The position numbers and the translations under genes are program-made. The notes below the pieces were generated by a model. It did not search any database. It was given only the letters and a program-made list of their open reading frames with translations, and had not been told where the DNA came from. Positions 27,068 through 34,275 of a stretch of 64,000 nucleotides of DNA are shown here, one piece after another. The DNA is from Verrucomicrobiales bacterium (GTDB lineage: Bacteria; Verrucomicrobiota; Verrucomicrobiia; Limisphaerales; J093), in NCBI GenBank assembly GCA_024233305.1, contig JACKPV010000023.1, positions 310,001 to 374,000 of the forward strand. Reading direction: 5' to 3'. Position 1 is the first letter of the stretch. Each line of letters opens with the position of its first letter.

Positions 27068-28152
27068 GGTTTGGCGGACGGGCGCCGCGAGGTGGGCCGC
27101 CATTCCTGGCGGGGCGGTTCCGGCAGGCCCTGCGCGCGGAAGGCGGTGCGGAAGTGCATCTTGGCGACCTTGGCGAGGGCTTCCGGACCGTGGGTCTTGA
27201 CGAAGAGCATCGCGACGCTGTCGACGACGGCCGAGGCGCCCTTGGGAAATTCGAGCCCGAACGGTTCGCCGATCCGCTTCAGGCGCGTCACGAACTCATC
27301 GCGGGCGAGGATCGAGGCCGCCGCCACCGCCAGGTCCGCCTCGGCCTTGTGCCGCTGGATCAGTTCGATCTCGCGTCCCAGACTCATCAAGGCGCGTCCG
27401 ACGGTTGCCTTGTCGCTGGCGAACTGGTCGCTGATGGCGCGCTCCGGCAGCGGATCCATGCGGTGGCGCTGGAGCATGAGGTTCTCGATGACGCGCGCGT
27501 GGCCCCAGGCCAGGACGCGGTTCACGCTGCCCATGGTGCGATACAGGCGATTGTAGGCCTCATTCCCGATGGGCACCACGGTATGCACGCAACCGGGGGT
27601 CTCGCGGATCTTGCGGGCAATCTCTCCGATCTTCCGGTCGCTGCCGATGTGCTTCGAATCGCGGACGCCCAGTTCCGCCCATCGGTCGATGACCGCCCCG
27701 TTGACATAGACCCCCGCGATGCAGAGCGGACCGAAGAAGTCGCCCTTGCCGCTTTCGTCCACCCCGAAACGGGGAACGCGCAGGGAGGGATCGAGGACCT
27801 GTTCGTAACCCAGCCGGACCTGTTTGAGGATTTCAGGTTCGAGCGTGAACTCGACGAACTCCTTTGTTTCCCTTCCCTGAACGACCAGCTTGCCGCTCGT
27901 GTAGAGCGCCACAGTGAGCTTGTCGCGGGCGGCGGCGAAGCGGGTGTAGGGGACTTCGCGAAACTCAAAGTCGTGACGACGCACCCAGCGTTCAAGGTCC
28001 TTGCCCTGCGCTTCGGTCAGTTTGCACGTGTAGGTTGTCAACGGCGGCGCCACCCCCGAACCGTAGGCACGGCGCTCCGCGTTGTCGAGCCGTCCGGATG
28101 CGACCGGGCAGTGATGCGCCTTGCCCGTGCGCCGTCGGCCCGGCGGATTCAC
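27064..28152 (-). CDS. rnhC: ribonuclease HIII
   Basis: 362 residues from the GTG at 28152; an internal GTG at 28053 or the TTG just after it would give the more usual start near LTTYTCKLTEAQG. The N-terminal TBP-like substrate-binding domain (about 38-120) is followed by the RNase H type 2 core with FGVDESGKGDFFG (Asp132-Glu133), GVRDSKH and a later SDQFASDK acidic site, and AVAAASILARDEFV. RNase HIII removes RNA from RNA:DNA hybrids. The GTGA overlap with the upstream phosphodiesterase gene supports the long start; the family's normal length supports the short one. Both ends overlap their neighbours by four bases. Confidence 0.93.
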   Translation of the reverse strand: MNPPGRRRTGKAHHCPVASGRLDNAERRAYGSGVAPPLTTYTCKLTEAQGKDLERWVRRHDFEFREVPYTRFAAARDKLTVALYTSGKLVVQGRETKEFVEFTLEPEILKQVRLGYEQVLDPSLRVPRFGVDESGKGDFFGPLCIAGVYVNGAVIDRWAELGVRDSKHIGSDRKIGEIARKIRETPGCVHTVVPIGNEAYNRLYRTMGSVNRVLAWGHARVIENLMLQRHRMDPLPERAISDQFASDKATVGRALMSLGREIELIQRHKAEADLAVAAASILARDEFVTRLKRIGEPFGLEFPKGASAVVDSVAMLFVKTHGPEALAKVAKMHFRTAFRAQGLPEPPRQEWRPTSRRPSAKP

Positions 28153-29591
28153 CGGCGGGTCAGCAACCCGAAGATGTCGGTTGAATCCAGCACCGCGCCG
28201 TCGTCGAACTCCGGTTGTTGGGTGATCACCACCGGCCAGTCCAGCGAGTCCGCCGGCTGGCAGCCGTGCGAGCCGCGGACCAGGCCGGCATCCAGTGGGA
28301 TGACGTCCATGAGCATCCGGAAACCGAGCTTCTTCTGCAGCAACCGCCGGGCGATGTGGGCCTTGAGACGGAGCGGTGACCAGTCGGGACGCGCAAACAA
28401 CTCGACCGGGTCGAACCCGGGCTTGCGATGGATGTCAACCGTCGCGGCAAAATCAGGCGCCCGCGCGTCATCGAGCCAGTAGTAGTAGCTAAACCACGCA
28501 TCCTCGCGGGCCACGGCCACGAGATCCCCGGCGCGTGGATGATTGAGCCCGTGCTCGATCTTGCCGTCCGCGTCGAGCACCGCCGCCACGCCCGGTTGCG
28601 CCGCCACGACCTCCCGCACGTCCGCGAGGATCGTCGGATCGTTGACGTAGACATGGGCGATCTGGTGATCCACGACGGCGAACGCCCGGCACGCGCCGCA
28701 ATCCAGCAGTTCCCGACCGAGTTCCTCCTTGATCGTCAACCAGCCCCGCTCGCGGAACACCCGGTTCAAATGAACGGCGCCGCGCACGGGCGTGATGCCG
28801 TACTCGGAAAGCAGCACGACCGCCACCTCGCGTTTCGCAAAGAACCGGATCAAGTCGCCGACGATGGCGTCGATTTCCAAAAGGGGTCGGTTCTTGATAT
28901 TGTCCACTTCGGCGCCTTGGGAGGTCTGCCTCCCGGCAGTTCCGCCCCCCGCGGGAGGGCCGTGTCTTTGGAAGGCGTAGTCGAGGTGCGGCAGGTAGAC
29001 GAGACTGAGCGTCGGGCGGTGATGGCATTCGATCCATTTGGCGGATTCGGCGATCCAGCGGGAGGCGGCCGGGGGCTTACCGGCGGGCGAGTGAACGCCG
29101 GCCGCCGGTCCCCAGAAGGCCGGGAAAGGGAACTCGCCGAGGTCCCGTTTGATTGCGGACCGGATGTTCTGAGGCCAGGTGTAGATGTCGAAGACCTTGC
29201 GACCGTCGGCCGGATACATCGGCCGGGGCGTGATCGAATAGTCGGCGGTGGAATACATGTTGTGCCACCAGAACAGCTTGGCGCAGGTGAATCCGGGGTG
29301 GGCCTGCCGCAGGACCTCCCACAGCTTGGGGCCGCGGACGAGATGGTTGGATTGCTTCCAGAACTGCACTTCGGCCAGCTCGCGGTGGTACCACCCGTTG
29401 GCGACGATGCCATGGTGGACGGGCGGGCGGCCGGTGAGGTAGTTGGATTGCGCGGTGCAGGTGACCGCGGGGAAGGCGGGGCGCACCCGCGCGAGCCGTC
29501 CCGCCTTGCGGAAGACCCCGATGGCGGGCGTACTCGCCCCGATAACCCGGGCTGTCAACCCGACCACATTGAGGACCGCCAGTCGCTGCAT
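28149..29591 (-). CDS. alkaline-phosphatase-superfamily phosphodiesterase (nucleotide pyrophosphatase type)
   Basis: 480 residues, started at MQRLAVLNVVGLTARVIG (29591). Type I phosphodiesterase/nucleotide pyrophosphatase features are the nucleophile-bearing FPAVTCTAQSNYLTGRPPVHHGIVANGW block, LPHLDYAFQRHGP and a later LLSEYGITPVRGAVHLN with metal-ligand Ser/Glu and His, and DVIPLDAGLVRGSHG near the end. The alkaline phosphatase fold uses two zinc ions held by Asp and His. The substrate is probably a nucleotide or phosphodiester-bearing glycoconjugate; I cannot say which. The protein has no evident signal peptide, so it is likely cytoplasmic. First gene of an overlapping trio with rnhC and a small membrane protein. 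Confidence 0.82.
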   Translation of the reverse strand: MQRLAVLNVVGLTARVIGASTPAIGVFRKAGRLARVRPAFPAVTCTAQSNYLTGRPPVHHGIVANGWYHRELAEVQFWKQSNHLVRGPKLWEVLRQAHPGFTCAKLFWWHNMYSTADYSITPRPMYPADGRKVFDIYTWPQNIRSAIKRDLGEFPFPAFWGPAAGVHSPAGKPPAASRWIAESAKWIECHHRPTLSLVYLPHLDYAFQRHGPPAGGGTAGRQTSQGAEVDNIKNRPLLEIDAIVGDLIRFFAKREVAVVLLSEYGITPVRGAVHLNRVFRERGWLTIKEELGRELLDCGACRAFAVVDHQIAHVYVNDPTILADVREVVAAQPGVAAVLDADGKIEHGLNHPRAGDLVAVAREDAWFSYYYWLDDARAPDFAATVDIHRKPGFDPVELFARPDWSPLRLKAHIARRLLQKKLGFRMLMDVIPLDAGLVRGSHGCQPADSLDWPVVITQQPEFDDGAVLDSTDIFGLLTRR

Positions 29592-29734
29592 GAGAAGACT
29601 CTGGGGTTTCGAGGCGGGAAAGTCGATGCGGGGCCGATTGGCGGCGACCGAACCCGGAAACGCGCCGGCCGGCCGTGCCGGGCTCAAAATCGAAGTTGGA
29701 CAGGCTAATCCTGAGTATGTAGTCTCGTTTGCCT

Positions 29735-31024
29735 ATGAATTTTGAAACGCTCTGCCTGCACGGTGGTCAACAGCCGGATCCGACGACCAACGCCCGCGCG
29801 GTGCCGGTTTATCGGACGAGTTCCTATGTCTTCCGCAACACCGAGCACGCTGCGAATCTGTTTGCCCTGAAGGAGTTGGGCAACATCTACACGCGTTTGA
29901 TGAACCCGACGACGGACGTGCTCGAGAAGCGCGTGGCGTTGCTCGAGGGGGCGCACGAGATGGCGGGGCTGGGGGTGGCTTCCGGGACCGCCGGCATCTT
30001 CTACTCGGTGGTCAACCTGGCGCAGGCCGGCGACAACATCGTGTCGGCGCGGAACCTCTACGGCGGCACCTACACGCAGTTCAACGACATCCTGCCCACC
30101 CTCGGGATCCAGGTGAAGTTCGTGGACTCGAATGATCCGGCGAACTTTGCGCAGGCCATCGACGACAAGACGCGGGCGTTGTTCTGCGAAACGGTGTCGA
30201 ATCCGGCGCTCGAGGTGACGGATCTCGAGGCGGTGGCGCAGGTGGCGCGCGCGCATGGGATTCCGTTGATCGTGGATTCGACCTTCTCGACGCCCTATCT
30301 GACCCAACCGCTGAAGCACGGGGCGGACATCGTGGTGCATTCGCTGACGAAGTGGTTCGGCGGGCACGGGACGGGGATTGGCGGCGTGGTGGTGGACAGC
30401 GGTCGATTCCAGTGGAACACCGGCAAGCATCCCCTTTTTGACACGCCGGACACGTCCTATCACGGGCTGCGTTGGGGGCACGATCTGCCGGAGATGCTGG
30501 CGCCGTTGGCGTTCATTCTGCGGATGCGGACGGTGCCGTTGCGCAATCTGGGCGCCTGCATTTCGCCGGACAATTCGTGGGCCTTTCTGCAAGGCATCGA
30601 AACCCTGCCGCTGCGGATGGAGCGCCATTGCGAGAATGCGCGGATCGTGGCGGAGCACTTGCAGCAACAGGCGGCCGTCGAGTGGGTGCGGTTCCCGGGG
30701 CTGCCGGACGATCCGATGTATGCGTTGAACCAGAAGTACCTGCGGGGCAAAGGCGGTTCGATGGTGGTGTTCGGCATCAAAGGCGGCGCGGCCGCGGGCA
30801 GCAAGTTCATCGATTCCCTCGGGCTGTTCTCCCACCTGGCCAACGTCGGCGATGCGAAGAGCCTGGCGATTCATCCGGCGACGACGACGCATTCGCAGCT
30901 CAACGAGGAACAACAGCGCGCCGGGGGCATCACGCCGGGGATGGTGCGGCTGAGCGTGGGGATCGAAAGTGCCGAGGATCTGCTGGCGGACCTCGACCAG
31001 GCGCTGGCGAAGGCGGTGGCCTGA
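29735..31024 (+). CDS. metY: O-acetylhomoserine sulfhydrylase
   Basis: 429 residues; MNFETLCLHGGQQPDPTTNAR at 29735 is the family's usual start (the TTG six bases upstream is less likely). The Cys/Met-metabolism PLP fold is plain: VPVYRTSSYVFRNTEHAANLF, YTRLMNPTTDVLEKR, GLGVASGTAGIFYS, NLYGGTYTQF, PLIVDSTFSTPYL and the PLP lysine Lys206 in HSLTKWFGGHG. The insert after this lysine and C-terminal GLFSHLANVGDAKSLAIHPATTTHSQL are characteristic of the acetylhomoserine aminocarboxypropyltransferase branch. It makes homocysteine from O-acetylhomoserine and sulfide in the cytoplasm. The next gene, metX, supplies its substrate, so the pair completes direct sulfhydrylation. Confidence 0.95.
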   Translation: MNFETLCLHGGQQPDPTTNARAVPVYRTSSYVFRNTEHAANLFALKELGNIYTRLMNPTTDVLEKRVALLEGAHEMAGLGVASGTAGIFYSVVNLAQAGDNIVSARNLYGGTYTQFNDILPTLGIQVKFVDSNDPANFAQAIDDKTRALFCETVSNPALEVTDLEAVAQVARAHGIPLIVDSTFSTPYLTQPLKHGADIVVHSLTKWFGGHGTGIGGVVVDSGRFQWNTGKHPLFDTPDTSYHGLRWGHDLPEMLAPLAFILRMRTVPLRNLGACISPDNSWAFLQGIETLPLRMERHCENARIVAEHLQQQAAVEWVRFPGLPDDPMYALNQKYLRGKGGSMVVFGIKGGAAAGSKFIDSLGLFSHLANVGDAKSLAIHPATTTHSQLNEEQQRAGGITPGMVRLSVGIESAEDLLADLDQALAKAVA

Positions 31025-31214
31025 ACTCCGCCGCGGCCGTAACTCATCCCCGGCTGCGGCGCGTCGTGCGGAAGGCTGGCGGCGGTCGGGGAGCCGTTGG
31101 TTTCCTGCACCACGGTCGGCCCGGAGGTCTGCGTTGCGACCTTGTCACCGGCCCTGGCGGCGCGGCACGTTTCCGTCCCCAGGGTTGCCACCCGGTCCAC
31201 GGATCGGATAATTA

Positions 31215-31252
31215 GAGCCGGAACCGGCAGGGCCCGGCTCCCTCTTTTTTTT
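31215..31252 (+). terminator. intrinsic terminator or attenuator just ahead of metX
   Basis: A 7-base perfect stem (GAGCCGG at 31215-31221 with CCGGCTC at 31234-31240), a 12-base loop and then CCTCTTTTTTTT. It is 18 bases before the metX start. It may end metY transcription, or act as a switch in a metX leader. The 190 bases before it are GC-rich and do not match the SAM-I, SAM-II or SAH riboswitch patterns I know. Confidence 0.7.
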
Positions 31253-31269
31253 GTCGGGGAACGTCCGCC

Positions 31270-32424
31270 ATGAAACGCCACATCGGCAAGGTCAGCACAC
31301 AGTTTTTCGAGTTCGACAATCCCAAGCAACCGCTGCGGCTCCGCGTGGGCGGGCGGTTGAGCCGTTTCACCCTGGCCTACGAGATGTATGGCCAGATGAA
31401 CGCGGATCGCTCGAACGTCATCCTGCTCTATCACGCGATGACCGGCTGTCAGCACGCGGCGGGTGTCAACCGGCGCATCCCCGGGCTCGATGGACGGTGG
31501 ACCGCCGAGCTTTACGAGGGCTGGTGGGACGGTTTCATCGGCGCGGGGCTGGCGCTCGACACGCGGAAATACTGCGTGATCTGCGTGAATTATCTGGGGA
31601 GCTGCTACGGTTCGACGGGGCCCGCCTCGATCGATCCGCACACGGGCCGGCCTTACGGCTCGTCGTTCCCGGTGCTGCGAATGAGCGACATCGTCGACTC
31701 GCAGATGCTGTTGCTGGATCACCTCGGGGTGAAGAAACTCCACGGCGTCATCGGGGCGTCCATCGGCGGTTACCTGTCGCTCCTCACGGCGACGCGTTAC
31801 CCGGAACGGGTGCAGGTGGTGGTGCCGATTGGCACGGGGGTTGAAACCACGATCTACCAACGGATCATCAACTTCGAGCAGGTCACCGCCATCGAAGCGG
31901 ATCCGAACTTCCGCGGCGGCGACTACTACGATGGCGATCCGCCGTCGGTGGGGCTGGCGTTGGCCCGGCGTATTGCGCACAAGACGTTCGTTTCCCTCGA
32001 GGACCTGCGGGCCCGCGCGCGCGCCGAGGTGGTGAGCCAGAAGCCGCCCCACGGGTGGTACGAAATGAACCATCCGGTCGAGTCCTACATGCTCCATCAG
32101 GGGCATAAGTTCGTGCACCGGTTCGATGCCAACAGCTATCTGCGCATCCTGGATGCCTGGCAGTGGTTCAACCTCGTCAAGGAGGCGGACGCCCGGGATT
32201 TCGGACGCTTGTTCGCCCGCTGCCGCGATCAGGACTGGCTGGTGTTCAGCATCGATTCGGACCTGTCGTTTCCGACCGAGGAGCAGGGCAAGCTGGTCGG
32301 GCTGTTGAAGAAGGCGGATGTGCCGGTGATGTGGATCACGGTGCATTCGGACAAGGGGCACGACTCCTTCCTGGTCGAACCCCGCCTCTACACGCCGCAT
32401 CTGGCGCAAGTGCTCGAGCGCTGA
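31270..32424 (+). CDS. metX: homoserine O-acetyltransferase
   Basis: 384 residues. An alpha/beta hydrolase of the MetX family: LAYEMYGQMNADRSNVILLYHAMTGCQHAAG at the N-terminus, WDGFIGAGLALDTRKYCVICVNYLGSCYGSTGP, then nucleophile Ser164 in GASIGGY, Asp331 in IDSDLSFP and His364 in DKGHDSFL, the complete triad. MetX acetylates homoserine with acetyl-CoA; close relatives use succinyl-CoA or act on serine, so the acyl donor is inferred from pairing with metY. Cytoplasmic. It stands 245 bases after metY with a terminator in between, so it may have its own promoter or be controlled by attenuation. A family A repeat begins at the stop codon. Confidence 0.93.
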   Translation: MKRHIGKVSTQFFEFDNPKQPLRLRVGGRLSRFTLAYEMYGQMNADRSNVILLYHAMTGCQHAAGVNRRIPGLDGRWTAELYEGWWDGFIGAGLALDTRKYCVICVNYLGSCYGSTGPASIDPHTGRPYGSSFPVLRMSDIVDSQMLLLDHLGVKKLHGVIGASIGGYLSLLTATRYPERVQVVVPIGTGVETTIYQRIINFEQVTAIEADPNFRGGDYYDGDPPSVGLALARRIAHKTFVSLEDLRARARAEVVSQKPPHGWYEMNHPVESYMLHQGHKFVHRFDANSYLRILDAWQWFNLVKEADARDFGRLFARCRDQDWLVFSIDSDLSFPTEEQGKLVGLLKKADVPVMWITVHSDKGHDSFLVEPRLYTPHLAQVLER

Positions 32425-32620
32425 GCCGTGACCATCCAGTAACTCGCAGCCGCCGACGTGCCGTTGGCGCATGATTCCGCTGGGAGAAGGCTGGCTGCCG
32501 ACGGGCGCGATGACGCACCAAAACGTGACTTCCTGTCGGAACCGGCGAGACCGTGTGAGCCCCTGGATTTCAGCGCCGACTACCCGTCGGCGGCTACGAG
32601 TTGCTGAATGGGCACGCCGC
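32425..32620 (+). repeat. family A element, copy A2 (full length, diverged)
   Basis: Begins directly after the metX stop codon (GCCGTGACC). Same layout as A1: left end with CGCCGACGTG..TTGGCG, CATGATT, a middle with GACGCACCAAAACGTGAC and TCGGAACCGGCGAGACCG, right end TTTCAGCGCCGAC..GTCGGCGGCTACGAG. More changes than A1/A4, with the inner palindrome of the left end partly broken. Confidence 0.8.
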
Positions 32621-32633
32621 CGGGGTTTCCGGA

Positions 32634-32695
32634 GCGCGGAATTCATTCCGCCCGGGCGTCGGCTTCAGGGGCGGCGAGCGGAATGAATTCCGCGC
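32634..32695. repeat. interrupted palindrome with 18-base perfect arms
   Basis: GCGCGGAATTCATTCCGC at 32634-32651 is exactly complementary to 32678-32695, with a 26-base GC-rich spacer. The single-stranded form would make a long hairpin. There is no T-run, and the nearest upstream stop is metX 210 bases away, so a REP-like element is likelier than a terminator. Confidence 0.75.
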
Positions 32696-33170
32696 CCCGG
32701 GGAGCGGAAGACGCTTGGAGGCGGAAAAAACCCGGGCTGCGCTCTGCGGTTCACCCCTTCGAGAGGGCGCCTGATCCCGCCCGCGCGCCCGGTGATCCCG
32801 GCGGGATTGCGGACCGAGTCCGGGATCCTGCCCGGACGGCGGATTGGCCTCCGTCACCGCCATTTCTCGCGTGCGGGCTCACTCGGCCGCGGACCTGGTA
32901 TGCAAGCTTGCGTAGGCTCTCTATGTCCTGCTGTTTTGAGCAGTATAGCGGCTCTTTATTACTCGGCTTGTTTATGTATGGTAGTTTGTAGCGGCCTTAT
33001 TTTGTTGGGCTTTTTTTTTTGACGCTTCTTCTAAGTGCGCAGATAACGGTTGCATGCTCTGCAAGGCAGAATCAGTCAACCGAGGGCGCCGTCAGCACAC
33101 GGAGTCCGAGGGGGCAGGGCAGACGGTGAAAGCAAGTCAACACAACAAAAAAAACAAGCTAGTTCATACC

Positions 33171-33887
33171 ATGAAAATCAGAACCCCCAACACGAAACGC
33201 GCGGGCTTCACGCTCGTGGAAATGATCGGTGTCCTCGCCATCATCGCGATCCTCACCGCCCTCCTTCTCCCGAAGATCTTCCAGGTCATCAATGACTCGA
33301 AGATCAGCAGCTCGCTCATGAGCTACAACTCCGCCAAGTCCGCCGCGGCCGCCCACTACGGGAAGTGGGGGCGCTTTGCTGCGGCGGATGGGGGCACGTT
33401 GACCGTAAGCGCCGGAACCAGCGGTAACCTCTACGAGGACTGGGATGCCGTGCTGGTCTCTGGGGGATATCTCGAGACTCCTTTCGCTCTAAAGGTTGGA
33501 AATGGTGACCAGGGTAGTGCGGCCGATGGTGCGCGACTGCGCGTGGTCAACATCTCAGGGCTTACTACGGCTAGCTTGGTTACGGCGCTAGCGGATGATG
33601 AGACCGGCTCGTACAAGTTGGCAGCAGTCACAGGTGCGGGCACGAACAGCGTGCCAACGGTCGACGTGACTGGCAGCTATCTCGTAGAGGCGGTGGTCCC
33701 GGGGGTGAACATTGAGGATGCGCGCGAGCTGAACGGGCGTATCGACGGTGCCGTGACTGGCTTGGGTGGGCAGAGTTGGCTCGTCGGTGCCACCAACTTC
33801 ACCGCCGATCTTACGGGCCGGGTAAAGTGGAGCACGCAAAGTGGCGGGCCTACTGTTGACGTTTACATGTATGTCGCCCATCGCTGA
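33171..33887 (+). CDS. type IV pilin / major pseudopilin
   Basis: 238 residues, started at MKIRTPNTKRAGFTLVEM. Cleavage would fall before Phe in G|FTLVEMIG, with Glu at +5 and a hydrophobic alpha-1 (VLAIIAILTALLLPKIF). The rest is a globular head rich in Gly, Ser, Thr and Ala with few charged residues and ends DVYMYVAHR. It is likely the main subunit of the fibre powered by the downstream GspE/GspF pair. Codon third positions are more often A or T here than in the neighbours. It is followed by a 388-bp gap with a stem-loop, so it may be expressed at a different level from the rest of the locus. Confidence 0.85.
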   Translation: MKIRTPNTKRAGFTLVEMIGVLAIIAILTALLLPKIFQVINDSKISSSLMSYNSAKSAAAAHYGKWGRFAAADGGTLTVSAGTSGNLYEDWDAVLVSGGYLETPFALKVGNGDQGSAADGARLRVVNISGLTTASLVTALADDETGSYKLAAVTGAGTNSVPTVDVTGSYLVEAVVPGVNIEDARELNGRIDGAVTGLGGQSWLVGATNFTADLTGRVKWSTQSGGPTVDVYMYVAHR

Positions 33888-34275
33888 TCACCTTCTCCGG
33901 TCGATCGCGTGTTCGGCAGTTTGACACAAGCGAAGGAGCGGTCGCGATCCGGGTCTTCGGGTCGCACCGCTCCCGCCGATTTAGCGGCCTGCACCCGTGG
34001 GCGTCTCGTCGAGCGACGGGTGTTTGCAGCCCGGGCTGCGGAGGTCGAGACGCTCGTCCGACCGCAAGCTCCCGGGATTTCGGGGAACGCCGTGCAGGGC
34101 TGATTCCCTTCCTTCGTGGCTCATATTGGTTGCGCAGACAGGGCTATGTTCCAGATGGCGTCGGGTCGCTCGCTGCCATCTGGACACTGGGGGGCGGGTG
34201 GATTCCCGCTGAGGCTCGAGGAAGCCCGTCCTCCTGTTGACCTGCCCCTTCTCTAGTTGGGACTACGACTCATCC
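33888..34275. other. 388-bp gap with a stem-loop, pilin to gspE
   Basis: Contains a hairpin at 33935-33973 (GGAGCGGT with ACCGCTCC, extended by a few pairs, around a loop containing CGGGTCTTCGGG) but no T-run after it. It could stabilise the pilin mRNA or weakly stop transcription. No gene or known repeat is apparent in the remainder. Confidence 0.55.

Larger units (their letters stand above)
32425..33170. other. 746-bp intergenic space: repeat A2, palindrome, AT-rich pilin leader
   Basis: From left to right it contains repeat A2, an interrupted palindrome at 32634-32695, a GC-rich stretch without features, and from about 32,900 a markedly AT-richer leader with T- and A-runs (TTTTTTTTTTT near 33009-33019, AAAAAAAA near 33147). 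The last part presumably carries the promoter of the pilin gene at 33171. I see no gene in it. Confidence 0.7.

Noticed and set aside
31025..31210. SAM-I, SAM-II or SAH riboswitch before metX
   Set aside because: None of the conserved core sequences I know can be aligned; only the terminator hairpin is solid.
32896..32911. Possible sigma-54 promoter (TGGTATGCAAGCTTGC) upstream of the pilin
   Set aside because: The distance between GG and GC is 11 bases instead of 10 and the CA of TGGCA is missing; it is also about 260 bases from the start codon.
32608..33022. Small open frames in the pilin leader (for example 32608-32991)
   Set aside because: They start inside repeat A2 or the palindrome, lack ribosome-binding sites and end in the AT-rich leader; composition fits non-coding DNA.
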